Shown here piece by piece: positions 18,480-26,790 of a stretch of 64,000 bases of DNA. Each line of letters starts with the position of its first letter. The first letter of the stretch is position 1. The stretch lies in NCBI RefSeq assembly GCF_003464595.1, contig NZ_QRZF01000002.1, positions 478,052 through 542,051 of the forward strand. Reading direction: 5' to 3'. The position numbers and the translations under genes are program-made. The stretch is from Bacteroides intestinalis (lineage in GTDB: Bacteria; Bacteroidota; Bacteroidia; Bacteroidales; Bacteroidaceae). Under the pieces are notes generated by a model. That model was not told the DNA's origin. It saw only the letters and a list, made by a program, of their open reading frames with translations, and ran no database searches.

Positions 18480-19661
18480 ATGAAAAATCTACGAATTAAA
18501 AAATATGTATGTGGCACTTTTCTGGCATCGGCATTGCTAATGGTAGGATGCCAGACAGACGAAGCCGTTGATGAATGGGGGGAACCCGGTCAGCAGCCTG
18601 GTGATGCAGGCGATGTCACACTTTTATTAAGTGTGGCAGGCGAACTGGCTACCCGTACTATTCTTCCGGGATCGGAAAATGTACAGCATGTGACGTATGT
18701 GCAACTGTATATTTTCGATGGAACAGATGAAAATGCTCTGTGTGTCGCTTCTGAGAATATTGGTTGGTCGGCCTACTTTGGCAATAATCCGCCCACAGTA
18801 ACTTCTACCATGAGATACCGGGTGAAGTATGAAGGGCTTGCCAATGGGAAACCTTATACTTTCCTTGCAGTTGGACTTGACAACCAGTCTGGTGCTACTT
18901 ATGGATATCCCGCTGCCATACAGATAGGCAGTTCCGTATTGTCCGGTGCGGTCGCTGTCCTTTCCGGCAGTGAGGCAAGTACGTGGACCTCCATCCGGCA
19001 ATCCGAACTATTTGCCGGAGCAACAGTGTTGACTCCCAGCAGTTACGGTACTCAGGGGAATGTAGACCTTTGGCGTCGGGTGGCAGGTGTGATGGGGTGG
19101 TTCACGAATGTACCGGCACAAATAAGTGGCACGAATGTTTCGGCTATCCGTATTTCTCTGTATGCACAGCAGAATAAGCAAGTGCCGTTATTTCAGCGTA
19201 GCCAGACACCTATATTTAAAGATTACATAAGTAGTCCGCTAACTTCCGTTTCCAACGGGCGTGTATTGGTGGAAATCCCGGTACCTGTAGGGACGGCTGC
19301 TTCTACTGTACTGTCTGAAGGCTCGTATGTGTTGCCTGCTCCTGCTCCTGCGCCGGTAGATGCGAATGACTACACATTGAGAGTAGAGCTTGTGGACGGA
19401 AGTGGCAATATATTGCGCACTTTGCGTGTCATGCTGTCCGATAATGACGACACCAACTCTTCCACCGGAAATGGTACGGGAATCATTGATCCGGAAGGTG
19501 CATATCGCTTTCCGATTGTTGCCAATCGATTCTATGGCATAGGGACGGGGGAGGACCCTATTGATTTAGGAATGACTTCTACCCGCAGTGGGATAATCGC
19601 AAAACTGCTTGTGCCTGTAGAAGTAATAATAGAGAAAAATAGTTTTTCACTAAAGGAGTAA
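18480..19661 (+). CDS. Second fimbrillin-like lipoprotein
   Basis: A 393-residue lipoprotein with a lipobox before C24 (LMVGC). It has the FimA/Mfa1 superfamily layout: an acidic linker, then LATRTI (about 56-61) as a candidate Arg-dependent processing site, VTYVQLYIFDG as the following strand, SELFAGATV and a C-terminal beta-strand. It differs strongly from the fimbrillin at 12884-14104, so it is probably a minor or tip subunit rather than a duplicate shaft protein. It starts 21 bases after the large adhesin gene and is the last gene of the locus. No clear terminator follows. Confidence 0.83.
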   Translation: MKNLRIKKYVCGTFLASALLMVGCQTDEAVDEWGEPGQQPGDAGDVTLLLSVAGELATRTILPGSENVQHVTYVQLYIFDGTDENALCVASENIGWSAYFGNNPPTVTSTMRYRVKYEGLANGKPYTFLAVGLDNQSGATYGYPAAIQIGSSVLSGAVAVLSGSEASTWTSIRQSELFAGATVLTPSSYGTQGNVDLWRRVAGVMGWFTNVPAQISGTNVSAIRISLYAQQNKQVPLFQRSQTPIFKDYISSPLTSVSNGRVLVEIPVPVGTAASTVLSEGSYVLPAPAPAPVDANDYTLRVELVDGSGNILRTLRVMLSDNDDTNSSTGNGTGIIDPEGAYRFPIVANRFYGIGTGEDPIDLGMTSTRSGIIAKLLVPVEVIIEKNSFSLKE

Positions 19662-19836
19662 AGCTTATTTTGATTAAAAGGTTTGAAATAGCCAATTCTT
19701 ATTTGATTCATAATCTTGTAACTTTGGATCGAATAAAAAACATATGTTAATTATTAACACTGTGAATCTTTAATGGTTAATATGGGTGTAGAGTTTATTA
19801 AAACATGTTGTAATATGTTGTAGATCACCCTGAAAA

Positions 19837-19867
19837 TTTGGAGATATCCCAGAAATCCGTATCTTTG
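19837..19867 (+). promoter_or_regulatory. Orphan Bacteroides-type promoter
   Basis: TTTG at 19837-19840 and TATCTTTG at 19860-19867 are separated by 19 bp, an excellent match to the Bacteroides consensus. No plus-strand gene begins downstream before 20887; a terminator follows within about 70 bases. Confidence 0.7.
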
Positions 19868-19873
19868 CAATGT

Positions 19874-19939
19874 GTTTTTCATAGTATTAGATTTAAGGTT
19901 AACAAAAGATTGGCTGTCTGGGATAGATAGCCTTTTTTT
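19874..19939 (+). ncRNA. Candidate small RNA, about 65 nt
   Basis: The predicted transcript starts about 7 bases after the -7 box at 19860-19867 and ends at an intrinsic terminator. The terminator is ggctgtct at 19912-19919 paired with agatagcc at 19925-19932, followed by seven T. The body contains the unpaired stretch ATTTAAGGTTAACAAAAGATT. No plus-strand reading frame follows within 900 bases, so this is not obviously a leader. Ends are predicted only. Confidence 0.5.
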
Positions 19940-19954
19940 ATGGCTATAAGTGAA

Positions 19955-20182
19955 CTACATATCGGGTACCTTTATCTTTTCCGGATTTTCTTCCCGATAC
20001 CTTTTGAAATCATTCTCTATCAAGTCTCTCAAATCTTTAAGAAACTCTTCGCTACACTCTTCTTTTGCCAGGGAATAATAGTATTCCAAAGTTTGTAATG
20101 CGAACTTATCTTTCCCAATCAGAGCAAATGCAGGAATCTCATTTTTAACTGCATTGCGCACTAATACTGCTTGATCTCTCAT
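19955..20182 (-). CDS. Hypothetical small protein, 75 aa
   Basis: A 75-residue soluble, charged and probably helical protein with no signal peptide or membrane segment. It begins 28 bases after the stop of the GNAT gene on the same strand and is probably co-transcribed with it. I do not recognise its family. A conserved-looking C-terminus (NDFKRYREENPEKIKVPDM) and the tight spacing support a real gene. Confidence 0.6.
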   Translation of the reverse strand: MRDQAVLVRNAVKNEIPAFALIGKDKFALQTLEYYYSLAKEECSEEFLKDLRDLIENDFKRYREENPEKIKVPDM

Positions 20183-20210
20183 AATAAACTATTTTTTTAT
20201 GTAGAATATA

Positions 20211-20726
20211 TTATTCGGTGTCACTTTTGAGGAGTGAATACATCTTCATATCCAGAATCTGGCCATTCTTCACAGCATTGCTTCTGAGTACTCCTTCACA
20301 TTTAAATCCACTCTTTTCAAGAATCCGGCAAGAAGCGATATTATAGCTAAACGGCTCTGCAAAAATACGGAGGATATCGGTGTTATTAAATACGTATTGG
20401 CAGGTTTGTTTGATTGCACACGTTCCCAGACCTTTTCCCCAGAAAGATTCTGCTATATAATACCCCATTTCAGCAGTCCGTGAATGAATGTTGTCTTTAC
20501 GAAACACACCGATGCTTCCCACTACTTTATTATCAGTAGTGATAGCAAAGGCAAAAACACTATTCTTATCAGCCTTTAGCATTTCATTGATATAGAATTT
20601 TGCATCATCCTCAGTATAAGGATAAGGCAGGCCATCCCGAAGATTGTCCTGGATGTTTTTGTTATTTAAAGCTGCTGCAAGTTCGGTGGCATCTTTCATT
20701 TCCCATTTTCTGATTTTACATTCCAT
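20211..20726 (-). CDS. GNAT family N-acetyltransferase
   Basis: A 171-residue acetyltransferase of the RimJ/RimL-like GNAT branch, which transfers acetyl from acetyl-CoA to an amine. The N-terminal strand IRKWEMKDATELAAALN, the NKVVGSIGVF strand, the cofactor loop ESFWGKGLGTCA (Q/R-x-x-G-x-G/A type) and the C-terminal NIASCRILEKSGF helix are all present. The frame could be extended to 20798, but a good -7 box lies inside that extension. The ATG at 20726 also has a purine-rich aagaagga just upstream, so the shorter start is preferred. The substrate is unknown. Confidence 0.88.
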   Translation of the reverse strand: MECKIRKWEMKDATELAAALNNKNIQDNLRDGLPYPYTEDDAKFYINEMLKADKNSVFAFAITTDNKVVGSIGVFRKDNIHSRTAEMGYYIAESFWGKGLGTCAIKQTCQYVFNNTDILRIFAEPFSYNIASCRILEKSGFKCEGVLRSNAVKNGQILDMKMYSLLKSDTE

Positions 20727-20769
20727 ATCCTTCTTTTTTTTAATTAGCCTGAAACAGGAGAGTTGACGG

Positions 20770-20777
20770 CAAAGATA
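20770..20777 (-). promoter_or_regulatory. -7 box of the GNAT gene
   Basis: On the minus strand this reads TATCTTTG, an exact TAnnTTTG match, 44 bases before the ATG. It lies inside the longest possible reading frame and so decides the start codon. Confidence 0.55.
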
Positions 20778-20886
20778 AGAAACTTTATTTTTAACCACTT
20801 CTTTAATAAATGCAAAAAGTGAACTTGCCGATTTAACTTCATCCTTTTTTCAGTTTCTAACTTAATAAAGCTAAGAAATTGAATGG

Positions 20887-21426
20887 ATGATAAACGAGGA
20901 TAAAATCCGGCAGGTATATGCTTCCGACCCGAAAAAGGGTTTTAAAATGCTGATGGATAACTTCCAGGTACCTATATATAATTATATACGGCGTTTGGTA
21001 GTATCACATGAGGATGCAGAAGATGTTCTTCAGGAAGTCTTTATCCGGGTATACCGTAATCTGGAACAGTTTCGTGGTGAAAGCTCGCTGAATACCTGGA
21101 TATACAGGATTGCAACCAATGAAAGTTTGCGTTTACTGAATACAAGAAAGGACGAAGAATCGATTTCTGCGGAAGAAGTACAAGAAGAACTGATTGGTAA
21201 ACTGAAGGCTTCCGATTACATTGATTATGAAAATGAATTGGCAATCAAGTTTCAGGAAGCCATACTGAGTCTACCAGAGAAACAGCGATTGATATTCAAC
21301 CTGCGCTATTACGACGAGCTTGATTATGGAGAAATCAGCCGGATACTGGATAGCAAGGTCGATACTCTCAAAGTGAATTATCACTATGCGAAAGAAAAAA
21401 TAAAAGAATACATCTTAAATAGATAG
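20887..21426 (+). CDS. ECF-type RNA polymerase sigma factor
   Basis: A 179-residue sigma factor close to the RpoE-like group. Region 2 contains HEDAEDVLQEVFIRVYRNLEQF (residues about 42-63) and region 4 has LPEKQRLIFNLRYYDELDYGEISRILD. Four bases after its stop begins a small membrane protein that is the likely anti-sigma factor, followed by a Spy-like periplasmic protein and an outer-membrane barrel. This looks like an envelope-stress operon rather than a nutrient-uptake one. Confidence 0.93.
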   Translation: MINEDKIRQVYASDPKKGFKMLMDNFQVPIYNYIRRLVVSHEDAEDVLQEVFIRVYRNLEQFRGESSLNTWIYRIATNESLRLLNTRKDEESISAEEVQEELIGKLKASDYIDYENELAIKFQEAILSLPEKQRLIFNLRYYDELDYGEISRILDSKVDTLKVNYHYAKEKIKEYILNR

Positions 21427-21430
21427 GACG

Positions 21431-21784
21431 ATGAATAAAGAATTTGATTTTGACGATATAGGTAAAAAGACACCTTACCGCACTCCTGATAATTTCTTTG
21501 AGGATATGCAGCAAAAGGTAATGGAATGTACTTACGGCGGGCAACGTAGGAAACGCCGTTTACAGATAATGTTCTCTACTGCTGTAGCGGCAGCTGCAAT
21601 ACTGGCAGGAGTATTGTTTGTTCCGTCTTATTTCTGGACGGGAGATGTACCTGCAGGAACTTCGGATATGCTGGCTGTAGATAGAAGCAGCAGCGATCCG
21701 GCTGATAAATGGATTCATGAACTGTCGGATGAGGAGTTGGAAGAGCTCGTCGACTTCTCTGATAATGACATATTTTTAAATTAG
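21431..21784 (+). CDS. Small single-pass membrane protein, probable anti-sigma factor
   Basis: A 117-residue protein with a cytoplasmic N-terminus (about 1-42), a basic GGQRRKRRL stretch, one transmembrane segment (about 45-67) and an acidic periplasmic tail (SDEELEELVDFSDNDIF). It has no FecR domain. Its place directly after an ECF sigma gene and its topology suggest a minimal anti-sigma factor. No catalytic or zinc motif is visible. The assignment is by context. Confidence 0.65.
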   Translation: MNKEFDFDDIGKKTPYRTPDNFFEDMQQKVMECTYGGQRRKRRLQIMFSTAVAAAAILAGVLFVPSYFWTGDVPAGTSDMLAVDRSSSDPADKWIHELSDEELEELVDFSDNDIFLN

Positions 21785-21810
21785 GTATTAATAAAAAAAA
21801 CAAGAAAATT

Positions 21811-22353
21811 ATGAAGGCTAAGTTTATTTATGTAATGATGGCTGCTCTTTTGATTGGTAGCCAAACAATTTCTGCTCAGAATAAGGATAATAAGGATCAG
21901 AAACAACGCCCTACTCCCGAGCAGATGATGCAGAGACAAGCTAATCAGATGGTAAAAACATTGATGTTGGATGATGCTACGGCTGCTAAATTTACTCCTG
22001 TTTACGAGGGTTACTTGAAAGCACTGCGTGAGTGCCGGATGATGAACCGCCACGAACGAAACAGAGGAAACAATGCAGAGGCTAAACAAACGGCAAAACC
22101 TGTACTGACGGATGCGGAAATAGAAAAACAAATTAAGGATCAGTTTGCACAAAGCCGTAAGATTCTGGATGTTCGTGAGAAGTATTATAATGAGTTCCGT
22201 AAGATTCTGTCTCCTAAACAGATTATGAAGATCTATCAGACAGAAAAAAATAATGCGAATAAATTCAGAAAAGAATTTGATAGAAGAAAAGGTCAGAAGC
22301 ACGGACAAGGAAAGCGCCCGATGCATGGAAGGCCTGCTCCTGCTACTAAATAA
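21811..22353 (+). CDS. Spy/CpxP-like periplasmic protein (DUF4890-like)
   Basis: A 180-residue exported protein with a signal peptide ending at ISAQ. It is helical, highly charged and rich in Gln, Met and Lys (PTPEQMMQRQANQMVKTLML), with a later YYNEFRKILSPKQIMKIYQTE helix. This pattern resembles the Spy/CpxP group of periplasmic chaperone-like proteins. The C-terminus is basic and proline/histidine-rich. In the operon it follows the sigma and anti-sigma candidates, which fits an envelope-stress role. Confidence 0.75.
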   Translation: MKAKFIYVMMAALLIGSQTISAQNKDNKDQKQRPTPEQMMQRQANQMVKTLMLDDATAAKFTPVYEGYLKALRECRMMNRHERNRGNNAEAKQTAKPVLTDAEIEKQIKDQFAQSRKILDVREKYYNEFRKILSPKQIMKIYQTEKNNANKFRKEFDRRKGQKHGQGKRPMHGRPAPATK

Positions 22354-22385
22354 TACATTTTCATTAAACTACTTGATAGACACGA

Positions 22386-25130
22386 ATGGGGTACAGGCAT
22401 ACATATTTGACTTTCCGAAACATATTATTTTATGTTGTTTTATTGTGGTCAGGTATGACTGCTAATGCTCAGTCCGGCAAAGGGAGCTTTGCCGGACGTG
22501 TTATTGATAAAGATACAAAGCAACCGATAGGATATGCAGCGGTGCGTTTGCTAACTTTACCGGATAGTGTTTTTGTAGCCGGTGTGGCAACGACGGATGA
22601 CGGTAAATTCAAAATGCCGGTTGTCTGGCCAAAAGATAAGAAGTTGTTTTTGGAAATTTCTTTCATTGGCTATATTACTTTTTCTAAACCTATTCCCGCT
22701 TCATTCAGAGGTTCTTCGCAGAATCTGGGTGATATTGCGTTACTTCCTGATGGCTTTTTATTGAATGAAACGGTTGTAGTGGGTAAAGCGCCATTAGCGG
22801 TTACCGAACAGGATACAACGGTTTTTAATGCTTCAGCCTATCGTACTCCCGAAGGTTCCATGCTGGAAGATCTTGTGAAACAATTGCCCGGTGGGGAAAT
22901 TGATGGCGATGGAAAGTTGTTGATCCATGGAAAGGAAGTTGAAAAAATACTGGTAGACGGTAAAGAGTTCTTTACGGATGATCTGAAGGCTGCTTTGAAG
23001 AATCTTCCGGTAGAAATGGTGGAGAAACTGAAAGCTTATGAGCGTAAATCTGACCTGGCTCGCCTGACGGGAATTGATGACGGAGATGAAGAAATGATAC
23101 TTGACCTGGCGGTGAAGAAGGACATGAAGAAGGGATGGATGGATAACTTCATGGCAGGTACAGGCAATAAAGGACGGTATGAGCTTGCCAATACTTTGAA
23201 CCGTTTTCGGGATAATTCCCAACTTACTATTATCGGTAATTTGAATAATACGAACAATCAAGGTTTCTCGGAATTGCAGCGAGAGTCCTCGGCTGCCAGT
23301 GGGAATATTTTGAATAGGGTAGGGTTGGTTACTTCACATTCCTTAGGCATGAACTTCACTCGTGACTGGGACAGAGTGAAACTTCGCTCTAATATTCAAT
23401 ATGCGGGTACTGATCGTTCGGAGGATAGTCGTACTATAGTAGACAACTTTTTGAGACAAGATAAATCAATCAGTCATAGCACCAACGATAATCATACGAA
23501 AAACCACAATCTGACGGCAAATGCTTATCTGGAATGGAAGATAGATTCGGTAACCAACTTGGTATTTCGCCCACAGTATCGCTATGTGGCAAGTGACAGG
23601 AGGAATGGAAGTTACCAACAGAGTTGGTCGGATGAAAGCTTATTGAATGAGAGAACTGCCTCTAATCTTTATGATAATTCCCAGTATAATCTGACTTTCA
23701 TGTTACAGGTCAACCGTAAGTTCAGCCGTAAAGGGCGAAACCTGGCTTTGAAGGTGGATTATGGAACGAATGCTTCTTCGGTCGATAGGGAAAATTTTTC
23801 TACTACACATTATTTCAAGAATGATACGGAGAAAGTAGTCAACCAGCGTGTGGATGATGAAGGTGATGGTTATAATTACCGCCTGCAACTGGTGTATGTA
23901 GAACCGTTGCCTAACCGTTATTTTCTTCAGTTTCGTTATAGTTATCAATACCGGGTGACTCATTCGGACCGTTTCGTCTATAACTGGGATGAGGCGATGG
24001 AGGATTTTGTAGCCGATTACGATTCCTTGGCAAGTAATAGTTTTGAGAGTCAATATAGTACCCATCTTTTCAATATGGCTGTCCGTACTTCCCGGAAAAA
24101 GTATAACTACAATATTGGTGTTGATCTGGAACCTCAAAAACTGGACAGCCGTTCTTTTCTGGATGATGTTTTCAAACATCAAATGAGTAAAACGGTTCTT
24201 AACTTCTCGCCAACATTGAACTTTCGCTATAAGTTTTCCAAACGTACCCAGTTACAAGCCATTTATAGAGGAAAGGGAAGACAACCCAGCGTTCGTGATC
24301 TGCAGCCGATTGCCGATATGACGAATCCGTTGAATATCCGTATCGGTAATCCATCTCTGAAGCCTTCTTATACCAATACGTTTACATTGAATTATAATTC
24401 ATACAATGTCAAGCATCAGCGCAACATGGTGGTATCCCTTTTTGTGGAGAATGTACTTAATAGTGTAACAAACCAGGTCACATACGACAGTGAAACAGGA
24501 GGTAGAACTACCACACCCGTTAATTTGAATGGAAACTGGCGAGCATCAGGCTCTCTTTCATTGAGTGGACCTTTCAACAATCGCAACTGGCTGTTCCGCA
24601 CCTATTCTTATCTGCAATATAGGAATCAGAATGGGTACACCACTCAGAATAAAAAAGAACCGATGAAAAGTTCCGTTCAGCATCTTACGGCGCGTGAACG
24701 TTTGCAACTTACTTTCCGTACCCGGCAACTCGAACTGAGTGCACGGGGAGAAGTATTATATAATAATTCATATAACAATGTGAAAGATATGCGTACGGAA
24801 ACATTCGATTATCAATTAGGAGGAGATTTACAGTATTATCTTCCCTGGGGATTTGAGTATAGTAATGATCTCACGTATTTTCTTCGCACCGGATATGGAT
24901 ACGATAGTAGTGGGCGGAAGAATCTGATATGGAATTGTCAACTATCGAAAGCTTTCTTGAAAAAGAAACAATTACTGCTGCGTTTTAAGTTTTATGATAT
25001 TCTACGTCAGGAGATTTCCATGGTGCGTACTATTTCGGCTACTGCTATACGTGATGCGGATTATAATGTTTTGGGACGTTATTTTATGGTACATGCTATC
25101 CTGCGATTGAATATGATGGGGAAAAAGTAA
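22386..25130 (+). CDS. Outer-membrane beta-barrel protein with carboxypeptidase-like regulatory domain (OMP_b-brl_3 type)
   Basis: A 914-residue outer-membrane protein. The signal peptide ends near TANAQ, followed by a CarboxypepD_reg-like domain (about 35-115), a short plug-like segment with LNETVVVGKAPLAV (TonB-box-like) and VDGKEFFTDD (about 192-201), then a long barrel. The layout is that of the TonB-receptor-like outer-membrane barrel family and not of SusC; no SusD follows. Start codon ATG 22386 gives a good signal peptide. It is the last gene of the sigma/Spy operon and could be an envelope-biogenesis or transport target of that sigma factor. Confidence 0.82.
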   Translation: MGYRHTYLTFRNILFYVVLLWSGMTANAQSGKGSFAGRVIDKDTKQPIGYAAVRLLTLPDSVFVAGVATTDDGKFKMPVVWPKDKKLFLEISFIGYITFSKPIPASFRGSSQNLGDIALLPDGFLLNETVVVGKAPLAVTEQDTTVFNASAYRTPEGSMLEDLVKQLPGGEIDGDGKLLIHGKEVEKILVDGKEFFTDDLKAALKNLPVEMVEKLKAYERKSDLARLTGIDDGDEEMILDLAVKKDMKKGWMDNFMAGTGNKGRYELANTLNRFRDNSQLTIIGNLNNTNNQGFSELQRESSAASGNILNRVGLVTSHSLGMNFTRDWDRVKLRSNIQYAGTDRSEDSRTIVDNFLRQDKSISHSTNDNHTKNHNLTANAYLEWKIDSVTNLVFRPQYRYVASDRRNGSYQQSWSDESLLNERTASNLYDNSQYNLTFMLQVNRKFSRKGRNLALKVDYGTNASSVDRENFSTTHYFKNDTEKVVNQRVDDEGDGYNYRLQLVYVEPLPNRYFLQFRYSYQYRVTHSDRFVYNWDEAMEDFVADYDSLASNSFESQYSTHLFNMAVRTSRKKYNYNIGVDLEPQKLDSRSFLDDVFKHQMSKTVLNFSPTLNFRYKFSKRTQLQAIYRGKGRQPSVRDLQPIADMTNPLNIRIGNPSLKPSYTNTFTLNYNSYNVKHQRNMVVSLFVENVLNSVTNQVTYDSETGGRTTTPVNLNGNWRASGSLSLSGPFNNRNWLFRTYSYLQYRNQNGYTTQNKKEPMKSSVQHLTARERLQLTFRTRQLELSARGEVLYNNSYNNVKDMRTETFDYQLGGDLQYYLPWGFEYSNDLTYFLRTGYGYDSSGRKNLIWNCQLSKAFLKKKQLLLRFKFYDILRQEISMVRTISATAIRDADYNVLGRYFMVHAILRLNMMGKK

Positions 25131-25206
25131 AAAATGCAAAGTCTTGAAACTTCAACAGGGTTAATTTGTTGTAGATACTCAAATTAATAAAAGAAAACTC
25201 TGGGGA

Positions 25207-26781
25207 ATGTTTCAAAGGTTCAAAAACTTTAGAAAACTGAGGAAGTGGTATGTCGTGAAGCTGAAACTGGTTGACGCACGCCTGTATTTCGTCAGCATCT
25301 TCGTAGGATTGCTGACGGGGCTGGTGGCTGTTCCCTATCATTATTGCCTCTATTATTTCTTTAACCTGCGAAGTGAATTCTTTGCTTCCCGCCCGGAGTG
25401 GTACTGGCATATTCCTCTTTTTCTTTTCTTTTGGGCGATACTGATATTCGTATCCTGGCTGGTGATGAAAATGCCACTTATCACCGGGGGAGGTATTCCT
25501 CAAACACGTGCTGCTATTAATGGACGCATTACCTATAAACACCCTTTTATAGAGTTGGTTTCTAAATTCTTCGGTGGTATTCTTTCGGTTTCAGCCGGAT
25601 TATCACTGGGACGTGAAGGACCTTCTGTGCAAATAGGTTCGTATATCGGATGCCTTGTAGCGCGTTGGACACATATTTTGAGAGGTGAACGAAAACAATT
25701 GCTTGCTGCCGGTGCTGGTGCCGGTCTTGCCGCTGCGTTTGCAGCACCGCTGGCTTCTTCATTGCTTGTCATCGAATCCATCGAACGTTTTGATGCTCCG
25801 AAAACGGCTATTACTACCTTACTGGCAGGTGTAGTGGCAGGGGCGGTGGCGAGTATGGTTTTTCCTATAAATTCCTACCATCTGATACAAGTGGCCGAAC
25901 CCGGTTTTTCTTTTGGAGTTCAGGTGAAGTACTTCTTATTGCTTGCAGTGATTATTTCTGTTTGCGGAAAGTTATATTCCATGATGATGGTGTCCTTTAA
26001 GCGAGTTTATGCTACGGTGAAATCTTCGGTATATATGAAGATGTTCTATCTGCTGCTGGTTGCTTACATTATTTCCTTTATGCAGGTTAACCTGACGGGT
26101 GGGGGAGAACAGTTTCTTTTGGAGCAGGCACAGTCCGGCAGTCATGCACAGATTATGTGGGTAACGGCAATGATGCTGTTACATTTCGGCTTTTCCGTAA
26201 TCTGTGTTTCATCTGGTTTACCGGGTGGAAGTTTTATCCCTACACTGGTCACCGGTGGATTACTGGGGCAGATTGTCGGTTTACTGGGAGTGGAATATGG
26301 AGTTATTGAACCGGAGAATGTCAGTTATGTGATGTTGATTTCCATGTCGGCTTTTCTGGTGGCTGTGATACGTACCCCTTTGACAGCTATTGTACTGATA
26401 ACCGAGATAACAGGACATTTTGAGGTATTTTACCCGTCGGTAGTAGTAGGCGGATTAACTTATTATTTAACGGAACTTCTTCAGATAAAACCTTTTAATG
26501 TGACGCTTTATGAGGATATGATCAATACTCCTGCTTTCCAGGAACAAAAAAGATATAAACTATCCATTGAAGTGATGACAGGTTCGTATCTGGACGGTAA
26601 ACTTGTGGACGAGCTTTCTTTACCCGAAAACTGTGCTATTATCAATATACATCGGGATGGTAAAGATGCAAAGCCCCCCGGAATACGGTTGATTCCGGGG
26701 GACCAGGTTGATATTGAACTGGATGCACAGGACATTGAAAAGCTCTATGAGCCACTCGTTAGTCTGGCAAACATTTATTGA
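25207..26781 (+). CDS. ClC family chloride channel/transporter with C-terminal RCK-type domain
   Basis: A 524-residue inner-membrane ClC protein. The selectivity-filter motifs are recognisable: GGGIPQ (family GSGIP) near residue 97, GREGPSVQ near 137 with the gating glutamate, and GLPGGSFIP near 338. Many hydrophobic helices lie between about 25 and 420. The C-terminal 75 residues (YKLSIEVMTGS to the end) look like a TrkA-C/RCK_C regulatory domain instead of the more common CBS pair. Whether it is a channel or a Cl-/H+ exchanger cannot be decided by eye. It is convergent with the trpB-like gene, with 9 bases between them. Confidence 0.93.
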   Translation: MFQRFKNFRKLRKWYVVKLKLVDARLYFVSIFVGLLTGLVAVPYHYCLYYFFNLRSEFFASRPEWYWHIPLFLFFWAILIFVSWLVMKMPLITGGGIPQTRAAINGRITYKHPFIELVSKFFGGILSVSAGLSLGREGPSVQIGSYIGCLVARWTHILRGERKQLLAAGAGAGLAAAFAAPLASSLLVIESIERFDAPKTAITTLLAGVVAGAVASMVFPINSYHLIQVAEPGFSFGVQVKYFLLLAVIISVCGKLYSMMMVSFKRVYATVKSSVYMKMFYLLLVAYIISFMQVNLTGGGEQFLLEQAQSGSHAQIMWVTAMMLLHFGFSVICVSSGLPGGSFIPTLVTGGLLGQIVGLLGVEYGVIEPENVSYVMLISMSAFLVAVIRTPLTAIVLITEITGHFEVFYPSVVVGGLTYYLTELLQIKPFNVTLYEDMINTPAFQEQKRYKLSIEVMTGSYLDGKLVDELSLPENCAIINIHRDGKDAKPPGIRLIPGDQVDIELDAQDIEKLYEPLVSLANIY

Positions 26782-26790
26782 TGAGGCGTC

